Assembly: GCA_930367205.1 (NCBI GenBank)
Contig: OV884015.1
Span: 76,275,341-76,339,340, forward strand
DNA from: Acanthosoma haemorrhoidale
Lineage: Eukaryota > Arthropoda > Insecta > Hemiptera > Acanthosomatidae
Direction of reading: 5' to 3'
DNA: 64,000 nt
Within the stretch, counting starts at the first letter, position 1. Each line of letters begins with the position of its first letter. Shown here piece after piece: positions 35,842-44,899 of the stretch. The translations under genes and the position numbers were made by a program. The notes beneath the pieces are model-generated. The model made no database searches. It worked only from the letters and a program-made list of their open reading frames with translations, and was not told where the DNA came from.

Positions 35842-36405
35842 TTGTCGGGCTCGGGTTTATACCTGAGAATCCCCAAAGTGGTGAGGACGCCCGCCGCGGG
35901 CTAGGGTCGCTACAACCTCTTAGCCCCGGGTCCGGCGAGCGCCTAGAAAGAGATAGAGCGGGTAGACCTATGGTATTTCACCCTGGCCGCCGGCCTAGTC
36001 GGCAGGGCAGCCTAATTTGCTTTGATCTGACTCCATAAGATCTTTAGAAGGTGTGTGTGCCCCGACAGTGCACTATGTTCAGGAAAAGACGTACAGGGTA
36101 GGTTTACAGGTAGTTTATGTGGTCTTGGAATGACAACGAATTCACACTCGGTATCTAAGGATAGGCGAAAACCGTCCGGATCCCAAAGGCGAGTGTGGAC
36201 CGGAGAGAAGCAGACTGGATTGCCGTGGGAGACACTGGTAAAATTAGCAGGGCCACGTCAACCGTCGTTCGCGAGGGAGAGGTCTCTCCCAAGGAGGTGC
36301 TAGTTTTAGCGAGACGAAGGCAGAGATTCCCACTAGGAAGGTGTGGGGTCTGACAACGCCGGACTAAAACATAGCGAGGTTAGGAGAGAGATGCAGAGGT
36401 AGTTG
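35842..36405 (+). repeat. Family B GC-rich repeat, copy B1
   Basis: From about 36020 to 36405 it aligns with 61105-61475 in direct orientation. Landmarks in order: GCACTATGTTCA, TATGTGGTCTTGGAATGAC, ACGAATTCACACTCGGTATC, AAACCGTCCGGATCCCAAAG, TGGATTGCCGTGGGAGACA, and GGACTAAAACATAG. The GC-rich lead-in 35842-36019 is less clearly shared. Similarity over nearly 400 bases with high identity suggests a fairly recent dispersed repeat. Open frames of 79 and 82 codons are not conserved in the other copy and show no domain; it may be an untranslated part of a larger transposon. Confidence 0.85.
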
Positions 36406-36493
36406 AATGAGAAGTCCATGGTTTTGAGTAGAGCAGCAGGCGCCAGTGCAGAGAGAGAGGAGAGAGTAGTGTTCCAATTTAAGGTCCGGTTCG

Positions 36494-36674
36494 TGCCAAT
36501 CCCTTTTTTTTGTTTTAGTTTTTTTTCTTTCAAAACCTCTTTATTGATAATATATATACAATGACAAAAATAAATAAATAAATTTGGAATTACAGTTGTC
36601 TCCTCGTGCTGCATTCGCAGATGCATACCGGTCATGCCAATCCGTTTTTTTTTTTTTTTTTTTTTTGCCAATCC
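36494..36674 (-). mobile_element. Retroposed 3' end flanked by short direct repeats
   Basis: On the minus strand, about 130 bases end in a poly-A signal AATAAA (RNA sense) about 20 bases before an A-rich tail (T-runs 36504-36535). TGCCAATCC occurs at 36494, 36635 and 36666, that is, on each side of this segment and again after a 22-base T-run (36645-36666). The layout fits insertion of a 5'-truncated retrotransposon or processed RNA end with a 9-base target-site duplication, with a second tail or slippage event producing the third copy. No protein motif remains, so the source is unknown. Confidence 0.6.
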
Positions 36675-36689
36675 GGTCATCTGGCACCC

Positions 36690-36785
36690 CTTATATAGCC
36701 AGTCCACCCTGGAGGGGATGCCCCCCACCAGGCGGCCAGCAGAAGTAGGGATCGCTACTCCCCCTACTTTCACTGACGTCATAAC
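36690..36785 (-). promoter_or_regulatory. Family C promoter-like repeat, copy C1 (CRE and TATA)
   Basis: On the minus strand: a CRE octamer TGACGTCA (36774-36781), a G-rich spacer with GTAGGGGGAGTAGC and CCTGGTGGGGGGCATCCC, then GGCTATATAAGG with a TATA box at about 36692-36698. The same order and spacing occur on the plus strand at 50492-50580. Likely the promoter or end of a mobile element. Confidence 0.55.
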
Positions 36786-36799
36786 CTTCATTAAACACA

Positions 36800-37840
36800 T
36801 AGATACATATTTTCTGATATTATTTGATGATATAGATACAAGGTCTAATACGAGAAGAGGGTGACTTATTTCGTGACTTCGAATTATTTGTGATTAAGAG
36901 GTGGCCACAACAACATTGTTCATCTTTTAATCAATCTTGTACATAGTTGACTTGAATGTTGTTAAATGTAAACCACATAAGAACCACACCCAAAAAGTAG
37001 CTAACAAGAAATCAAAATCATGTTCAAGAGTCATTAACAATAAGGTAAGATTATACACGACCGTATTAATGGGACATTTTCTGAAATATATACGAATAAA
37101 CATTTGGAGACAAATAAATACTAAATCTTTTTACATCACTGATTTCTTCTGTAAGAGACTCAATTAAGCCAGTGAGCTAATATATTATATGGACGATGAG
37201 CTCACAGTTATGGATGTTTAAAAATCTTATCATTATTATGTAACTGGCTCTTGTTTCTCTGAGATGAACGAATCTTACTTGACACTGACAACTTCAATGT
37301 ACTTACTGTTTAAACGATTAAGTTCCGAACTCAAGCTGTTTAATGGACTGTAGCAAATTGTATAAGTTAGGATTGAAGGAATACAAATACCAATCTTAGT
37401 TTTACAGAAAGATAATCGAGTCGGTTATGGTAAACAGTATCATATTAATTTTCGCCCCAATATTCGATTTAGTGGATACAATCTGAAGTGAACTCTATTA
37501 GAATTTCATCCAAGAGTCGATCTACCATTAATATTCATGGAGTATCGGCCCAGGCGCTGCCCAATAATTAAAGACGTATCGTGGCCGCATTCTTGCCAGC
37601 GTATCTCCCATTAACTATAGAACCCTGTTCCTCATAACATGGTAGTTATATTTATAGATATATACAAATAGAACAGTTATACAATCTTGTTCAGATTTCC
37701 AAATAAGAAGGTATATTATTTGTTTTTTTGGAAATAAGGTCAGAATTACTCAGCTCCCACACTTATGGCTTCCTATTGAAAAATTTCAAAATAAGGTACC
37801 GAATAACCGAATGAGTTAATCGTAACCGATTATTCGTATA
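36800..37840. other. Gene-free AT-rich stretch
   Basis: Nothing recognised; a 76-codon plus frame at 36937-37167 is Lys/Asn-rich and looks like a chance frame. Confidence 0.45.
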
Positions 37841-37849
37841 TACCGGTAT

Positions 37850-38340
37850 GAAATCCTCGCATCGGCGATTATTACGATGTTTACATTGAAGAATTATTCA
37901 GATCCGCACTAGGCTATGACGGTGATACTGCCCACTAGAGCGGTGAAGGTGCACTTGTATCATCACTTTACTAGCATCCTGACCTAAGGCAGTGAGTGTT
38001 CATTGAGTGCTGATTGCGAGCATTAAAGATGCTGTGATCTTCATCATTTTGTTCCCACAGAGCTCCCTTTATTAGTGACAGTCATTTTAATGTTTTTGGT
38101 GTTCATTCTTCTTCATCTGGCGTGCTGGGCATTTACTGAAAGTGACCACGTGCGAGCCACTAAAGTTTGCTAACGATTCCTTAGCTGTGCGGAGGGTTTT
38201 TAGATGATCTTGTGACCAACTTACATCCTCTGGATTTTATCTTCTGAGTCCGTTGTTAGTTTTCGCGGTTCCTTTCACAGAAAAGTGTCTATGTTACGGA
38301 CATGAATAAACCAACTGCACTGTTTATCGTACATCCTCGT
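37850..38340. other. Mildly GC-richer stretch
   Basis: Composition is more balanced than the flanks. A minus frame across about 38230-38080 reads NPEDVSWSQDHLKTLRTAKE and on for about 50 codons without a domain I know. CACGTG (E-box) lies at 38147-38152. Exon, regulatory element or old repeat are all possible. Confidence 0.2.
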
Positions 38341-38570
38341 CTTATTTTTACTATATGTTGACATCTGATGAATAATAACTACAATAAACGTAAATATAAA
38401 ACAAAACAATCGCAAATTTTTTTTTTAACCTTTTTAATCCGTATGGTATCCGAGCTCAAAAGAGGTATGACAATCAAAATAGCTCAAGCAACTCATCCAT
38501 CGATTCTTTTAGGGTTTTTTAGTGGCTAAATTTGCTCTGAATCTATTTCATCGTAAACATTTTTTTAAAA

Positions 38571-39033
38571 TGGTTATATAGTCCTAAAAAACATTTTTCA
38601 TCAAGATATAAATGTACCTACAACTGATTTCACTGTTAAATCATCGTCATTAAATATCATACACATTATCATATGGATAAAACCTCATTTCATGTTCTTC
38701 CGTTACCTTCAAATTTCATGGCAAATGAAGCCATAATTACAACGCCGATAAAGGTGCAATCAGAGCCACAAATTGAATAACAACTACTTTCCCGTAACTT
38801 CGTACTTACCTCAGAGGTCTAAAGACTAGTAACTTATGGCGAGAAAAAATAAAACAAAGAATGGAAAGGTTAACATTAATTTTAGTTTTTCTAGATGGCA
38901 TATCCCAGCCTTTGGGTCCAACTAAAATTCTGCCAGGATGTTTTCCGTTTAAATTCCAAAGTAATTTACAGTTAATGACATCTTATAATAAATAAAATGA
39001 CGATTTCCACGTCATTATACTTGTTTATTCATT
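38571..39033 (+). repeat. Segmental duplication, unit S1
   Basis: Aligns in direct orientation with 40180-40890. Shared blocks: TTTCACTGTTAAATCA, CGTCATTAAA, ACAACGC.GATAAA, AACTTCGTACTTACCTCAGA, AGTTTTTCTAGATGGCAT and GTTAATGACATCTTATAATA. Divergence is considerable, so the duplication is not recent. S1 lacks the SINE-like element that interrupts S2 and so serves as an empty site (TTAAATCATCGTC at 38636-38648). No protein is evident in the unit. Confidence 0.85.
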
Positions 39034-39350
39034 ATATAATTTCTATAAAATAACAAAACCTGTATATAATGTAGTGATGCAACAGGAAATACAAAATAAT
39101 TTGGAAATAGATTCGCCTGAGGATCTATAATTGTATATAATTATCTGTAAATTTAAAGGGGCTATGAAGAAAAAAAAAAAAAAAAAAGTTATTTCAATTC
39201 ATTGCTTCAAAAAGGTGAGCCCCATCACCTTTATTAGTCAGTTTAGTCTAGTCACGTATAATGTATATCATTATGCTTGTTTATTCGATCATATAATTTC
39301 TATAAAATAGAAAATGTAAACTTAAAGGGGCTATGAAGAAAAAAAAAAGA
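39013..39350 (+). repeat. Local direct repeats downstream of S1
   Basis: Two blocks recur: CATTATxCTTGTTTATTC...ATATAATTTCTATAAAATA at 39013-39052 and 39269-39310, and TTAAAGGGGCTATGAAG plus A-run at 39153-39187 and 39323-39349. The order is the same in both, so a segment was duplicated in tandem, with about 90 extra bases in the first copy. Confidence 0.75.
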
Positions 39351-39352
39351 CA

Positions 39353-39552
39353 TTTCCCTTCAGTGGACTCTCACCACAGCACCGCAACATTTCCACCTCT
39401 ACCAAGGCTTACCACACTCCTTAATTCCCTCACTCCACCTTCAAACAGGTACTCCTAGTAAAAGGATCCGCTCACCCCAAATAAATTCCTTTATTTTTCC
39501 CTTATCCATAATCTTAAAAATTTAAAATAGAAAGGGTTTTGAAAAAAAAAAA
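39353..39552 (+). repeat. Family D SINE-like element, copy D2
   Basis: Head at left (CAGTGGACTCTCACCAC), tail of 13 A at 39541-39553. It matches D3 in inverted orientation across its length, for instance CCACCTTCAAxCAGGT and AAGGATCCGxTCACCC. It is about 200 bases long. A target-site duplication cannot be read because both flanks are A-rich. Confidence 0.75.
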
Positions 39553-40179
39553 ATTAATATTTCATAGTAAAAAATAGTGAGGCCACTGATCCTTGCATAG
39601 AAAATTATGAAACCTTTCGATAATAGTACGAAATAATATTATTAATATTTAATTACTTGGCTTTAGAAAAGTCCTCCTTACTTGTTCCGATGATGTAGAC
39701 TTCATGGTTGATATCCTAAGCAGATATACAAAAATAAAGCAGACAGTCAGGTTAAGTTAAGAAGGAAGTCCATTTACAAAAGCAAGTTGTCATGTCCCCC
39801 TGCCAAGTTGAGAGTACACGTATGGAGATAAAACTTGCTCACCCTTCACCACGCTTCCGGACTTACTCGTACATTACTTAAGCACCTCCGGTTGTTCTTT
39901 CTACAGCAAACTTTTACTTACTCCTCAACAGCACTTTATGCATTCCAGTCTTCTTGGTTTTGCCTCAGTAACGTAGGACTTGTCACGTTCTAGCATCAGA
40001 CACATTTTTACAATTCAACCGATCAAACTTCAATAACACGATATGCGTTGCATTCAATTATCCTCGTGATTTACCGAAGCGGACTTCTTTATTTTATGCT
40101 TTATGGCATCATTTTTGGTCTTATTTGAAATCAAAATATACTATATCATAGTTTCAAATAGAGTTAATAGTTTTAAATA
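39553..40179. other. Spacer between D2 and duplication unit S2
   Basis: Partly GC-richer near 39780-40010, without a readable gene. Confidence 0.45.
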
Positions 40180-40890
40180 CAGTTTTATAGTGCTAAAAAA
40201 CAATTTCGTATGAATGTATCCACGACCATCAGATTTCACTGTTAAATCAACGTCTTTTTTTTTTTTTTTTCTAACCTCTCTAGTTAGAATTTTAGGATGA
40301 GGGAGAAATATAAAATATTTAGGGTGATCGGATCCTTGTACTAGGAGGACCTGCTTGAAGGTGGTGTGAGAGGAGTAAGGAGTGTGGGAATCCTCGGTGG
40401 AGGTTGATTGTTACGGTATAGTGGTGAGAGTCCACTGGTGGCTGGGCCTAGTTAAGATTTATTTAATATGTTATTTTAAATCATCGTCATTAAACTACAT
40501 ACCCTAAGATAAGCAGAAAACAACATTTATTTTTTCGAGCATAGGGGAAAAAAAAAGTAAAGTAGTCTCGCTGTAATATTCTAGCTGATCGCAAGAAAGG
40601 TGTTTGGTTATCCCATTCCACGCTCTCCCATTGCCTTCAAATTACAACGCTGATAAATGTGCAATAAGAGACACAAATTGAAGAATAACTACTTTGCCGA
40701 AACTTCGTACTTACCTCAGAAGTCTGAAGAAAGATATACCTTATGGAAAGCTTAACCTTAAGTTTAGTTTTTCTAGATGGCATGGATCCGAATAAAATTC
40801 TGTTTCCCGTTTAAATTCTAAAGTAATTTTCAGTTAATGACATCTTATAATAAATAAAATGACGATTTTCACCTTAATTTATTCATTAAA
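40180..40890 (+). repeat. Segmental duplication, unit S2
   Basis: Downstream partner of S1, about 1.6 kb away in direct orientation. It is longer because it carries the family D3 insertion and roughly 100 further bases at 40495-40620 that are absent or replaced in S1. The 3' part (40640-40890) matches S1 best. Confidence 0.85.
40255..40475 (-). repeat. Family D SINE-like element, copy D3, with target-site duplication
   Basis: Minus-strand element of about 220 bases whose A-tail is the 16-base T-run at 40255-40270. It is flanked by TTAAATCAACGTC (40242-40254) and TTAAATCATCGTC (40476-40488), a 13-base duplication with one mismatch. The paralogous unit S1 has the same site once and no insertion. 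This is direct evidence for retroposition after the S1/S2 duplication. Confidence 0.85.
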
Positions 40891-41740
40891 GGAACTCACA
40901 TATCCCATGCTCTACACACAATGTACATACCCAACTATAGGTTAGTTTACAATTAATATAAAAATAATTTAAGTGGTAAAAGATATTTCGGAATATGTTA
41001 CTCACACTGTGTATATTGAATAAAAGGTTTTGAAAAAGAAAATCATTTGACAAAACACGTCATGAAAACCTCAATCGTATCTGTCAAGAAAAGGCAGTCT
41101 TTTAACGAGACTGTGGATTGGCCTCACCAAGCTGACGCATCTGTGTATAGTCATGGGACTCAACCGTGACTTACATGTGAAACGTGCCTACCACGGCATT
41201 TTATCAAATGACAAAAACGCTTAGCATTCCAAGCGACGATCACCATGTAGTATCTTAAAGAGATATTTGTGGTGTCTGAGTGAAAATTAGTAAAATAAAT
41301 AAAATTATTTTTTCATGTACAATTCACAACCCAAGTTATCTTACTGCAAAGACTCCAGATCCATTGCTACCCTATGGATTTTTCCTTTGGGCCCTGGGTA
41401 TAGTAGGGTTGCACTCAAGCTAATGAGAATAAATTAATAAAGAAGTAGTGAAAGGTTGTTTAGAAAACTTGGATAAAGGTTGAGAGGCAACAGCTTAGAG
41501 CCAACCGCTTCCCTCAGCGGCGTCCACACCCACCTTCGGTTCGCCTTACCTTTTCAGAAATGACAAGAATTTGATTAAAAATAAAATGTCACTGGCCTGT
41601 ATATTCACTACTAATAAACATGTTCAGTTCGAAAACATGTTGTGCAACGGTTTATAAATTCTACTAGGTCGATATGGAATAAATATAGAAATATGAATGC
41701 GACAGCGGGAGCAGAAATTGCTCGCTAATCGAGACAACCG
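40891..41740. other. Gene-free stretch
   Basis: AT-rich with a balanced patch at 41080-41240 and 41470-41550. No gene recognised. Confidence 0.45.
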
Positions 41741-41754
41741 TTGTAATTTTTCAT

Positions 41755-41880
41755 CCGCAGTCAATACCTCGATCGGGTTTGAACCGGCGCTGCTAGGTAG
41801 GGGTGATAAATATCCTTCTGTGCATGAGGCCCGGGGGGCTATGGACTCTGCCATGTAGTGCGGTCGCACTTTTATCGTCT
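41755..41880 (-). repeat. Candidate tRNA-derived SINE with pol III promoter boxes
   Basis: On the minus strand a good A-box-like TGGCAGAGTCC (41853-41843) is followed 57 bases on by a perfect B-box GGTTCAAACCC (41785-41775). The region is GC-rich and does not fold as a tRNA. The overlapping 89-codon minus frame contains AGSNP, the usual reading of a B-box in SINEs, so the frame is probably not a gene. No second copy is present here. Confidence 0.5.
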
Positions 41881-41899
41881 CAATCATCTTCACGATTCT

Positions 41900-43368
41900 C
41901 TTTCGTCTGTTTCTCTCTATGTTGTACCATATATGTCCTATAAATGATACAATCTATCTGAGATTCTGAAATTATATTCTAGAAAACCTTGAAATACAAA
42001 GTTGAAGAAGTGCGAAAACGGGAAGTAAGTAATAAAAAATATGTTAAAAAAAAGTCGTGCATAAGGTGGGCACTTATAAACAACTTACAAAATATAAATA
42101 TTGCACTGTAGTAAAAAAGTATGTTTTTTTTTCAAAACCATTTTAGAATGATTAACTATCTGCCACTACATTTATCAATAAGAAATTTATTTTGTTATAT
42201 TTCTATATGAAATGATTTGATTTATCTATTCCTCATCGAGTGATAATCATAGAATAACAATTAATTACCGACAAAATACAATTCGTATAATCAATTTTAC
42301 GGAATCATATTCAAAATTTTACATAATTAAACTTTAATTATTAAAATATTTATAGTCAATCTTAACAAGGATAATGTGAACAAACCCCAATTAGAAATGA
42401 ATGAGTTCCATAATTTTCTAATGACCCACTTAGTCCAGCAGCTACCTTCTATTGAGATGCATCTAATTAACGCTAATAAATTTAAGTATTTAATTATAAA
42501 TTGACAATTACAGTGGATTGTCTCACATCAATACCATGACTAAGAGCATGTGACGATTTTTAACAACAGAAGCCTATTAGAAAATCACTAATCATACAAA
42601 GTAAAATGAATTACAGTATTCTGAAAAGTGAAGTTTTGAGAAACAGCCATATAAATCGGGTATATTTCAATACATATTTCTGATATCAAAATCCCATTAG
42701 CTCAAGGTTTAGCCATTAGAACTTCCATTCCCTCCTCCCTTGCCATCCTAATCTGTATGCTAATGATCTATACATCTATTTCAACACCAAGAGTAGTGAC
42801 GCCTACGGTGGATGTAGCCTCGCGTCACCTCCTAACCAACCACCATTTTGTTTATAGTAAACTTCATAGAGTGGTGACTATTCCAGTGCCAAGTTAAGTG
42901 GTTTTGGCTAGCCTTTTCCTCCAATAAAAAAGATGTAAAAAACTCACGTTCTAAGCAATGCTTAAAATGCTATGTACTTATTGCATGCAAACATTTCTAA
43001 AAATATTTATATCTAGTGACTGACTTGTACATTAAAATAAAAATATATATACAAAAAATATAAATATTTCGTTTGTATATATAATACAATATGGTTCATA
43101 ATAGATATAAGAAAATCGTAGTCGGTAAAAATAAAATAAGAGAATACAATATTAGGAGGATACTGGGTTCAGAATCAACTGGTTGCATTCCGTGAGGCGT
43201 CGGAGCATTTTCTTCGTTGCAATTATATCTGGTAGGCAGAGAGCTAATAGTTCTTAATGAACTAAAAAAGTCTTGTATTTTCATTAAAATGAAATTAATC
43301 TATAGTTCGCTACGCTAGTTCGTATCACTACAGCTATACTATTGGAACTTTTAAAAGGAACAATTAAA
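41900..43368. other. Gene-free AT-rich stretch
   Basis: No gene recognised. A balanced patch at 42720-42900 has no protein. Confidence 0.45.
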
Positions 43369-43605
43369 TTATAGATCTACAGATGAGGGAAGTTCCGTTG
43401 AAGTGAAAGCCGGCTGCACTATCTCCTGGGAAATCAGGAAACCGGCAGAAATGATCCCTTCGGGAACATAGGAGAAAATTAAATTTTCTGAGCTCCTTGC
43501 CGCAGTTATATTTGTTTCGTCCGGCCTCGGGATAGGCTTATCGTTGAGAACCGATCCTTCAAATATCCACTTCTCCTCAACTTTATCTCTCTAAGCCTCC
43601 TCCTT
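43369..43605 (-). CDS. Exon-like open frame, unknown product
   Basis: A minus-strand frame runs without stops for 75-79 codons from about 43605 (after a TAG) to a TAA at 43369. It has no early ATG, so if real it is an internal or terminal exon; a TTAG acceptor-like sequence sits at its start. Residues look protein-like: EEKWIFEGSVLNDKPIPRPD, then SENLIFSYVPEGIISAGFLI, then QEIVQPAFTSTELPSS. Composition is GC-richer than its flanks and third positions are mixed. I do not recognise the family, and conservation would be needed to call it a gene. Confidence 0.35.
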
Positions 43606-44610
43606 TTGCACTACTCCACTTTAATCTTGACAGATATTTCTGTTACACGGTCTCAGTTCGTGCTGAAATAAACCTAACGTTTCCTAGTCGCTAACGCATG
43701 TATCACTAATGTGAGATTGCCAATCTTGATGTCAATCAAATTCAGTTTTAAGCAATGGCTAAAGGGTTGGAATATAGGCTCTTGAAAGGAAAGGAGAATG
43801 TTGAATGAACATTATTAAAATCAATGACATAACGTAACTATTACGCAAGCCAAATAATTTGAGCAACTTATTTTCCCTATGAAACCTTAATACCTTAATT
43901 CTCTTTTAGCTCTGATCTAAAAGCTTTAAACAAATATTTACTTAGATATGTATTAAATCAACAACTTGTATTTTGTAGTGAAACTCAATCATTGACGAAT
44001 CATCTCTGAATTAAAATCTAAGTAACTGAGACACTATGACGCGCAATTGATTGCCTTGCAGGGCATCGTACAATACATGTACAATATGTACGCGAAAATA
44101 AAATCATGGTGCTAAATTTCAAACTTGTTATGCTGTTTTCAAGAATTTATTTCACACCAATATCAAAACCTTTAAAAAAAAACACATTTTTGATAAATGT
44201 AACCCACACCTCGAAACAAGTTCTTTAGTCAATCGTATGAGTCATACAACAATTAGATGCGGATCTTCAGAATTGTTCAGGAGCGCGTTTTTTTCTCTGA
44301 CGTATAATGGATTTGAATTAAAGCGACGCGAGGTTTTTTTTTCAATTGTAGGCAGCAGCGAGAGTAACAACATACGGTGAGGTGTGCTTATTTATTTTTT
44401 TTGATTTCGTTTTAAATTTGGAGACCATGTAGCCGAAAAAAAGTGTTTACTTGAGAATCGATTAAATATAATAAGTGAGTGTTGTATGAAAACAACAATA
44501 TTATCTTCGGTTATGATTATAATTTCAGAGGCACCGTTATCGTGGAATCTCTTTTTTATGCTCAAATTAATGATCTTAACGCAATAATATTAGGAACATC
44601 AATTATATAC
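43606..44610. other. Gene-free AT-rich stretch
   Basis: Nothing recognised. Confidence 0.5.
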
Positions 44611-44612
44611 AG

Positions 44613-44888
44613 TACAATAAGGTGTGCTATGGAGAAGAACTGAAGACAATACTGTTAGATGCTCACCTCTACGAGGGCATGTGGATGCAGTTGTTAGTAC
44701 TTGCCACCAGCAAAGCTAACGCTATTGAGCCCACGTCTAGTAAAGGTGTTGTATTTAACCGTAAACAACTCAACAACACGTTTCAGCTAAACGATGCCGG
44801 CCGCAAGCCTGTGAACTGGTGCGTTAATGTGCTTACCACCTGCCGAGCAGCATGTACGATCAAAGCAGCGTGAAGGAGGGCAGACAAA
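44613..44888 (+). CDS. Exon-like open frame, unknown product
   Basis: An open frame with clearly higher GC than its flanks runs from an acceptor-like TATATACAG (ending 44612) to a TGA at 44871-44873. Sixteen bases later lies AAA|GTAAGTGA (44889), a near-perfect 5' splice site. Residues include YGEELKTILLDAHLYEGMWM and VNWCVNVLTTCRAACTIKAA, with four Cys near the end, and codon third positions are mixed. There is no in-frame ATG near the start, so an internal or last coding exon is more likely than a single-exon gene. If it is the last coding exon, the donor would splice the 3' untranslated region. I do not recognise the protein. Confidence 0.4.
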
Positions 44889-44899
44889 GTAAGTGATAT

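Noticed and set aside
36333..36800. 155-codon minus-strand frame
   Set aside because: It crosses a T-run (poly-Lys), a retroposed 3' end and repeats B1 and C1, so it is a mosaic of noncoding repeat sequence.
41624..41893. 89-codon minus-strand frame with protein-like residues
   Set aside because: It reads through the pol III A- and B-boxes (AGSNP), as SINEs typically do.
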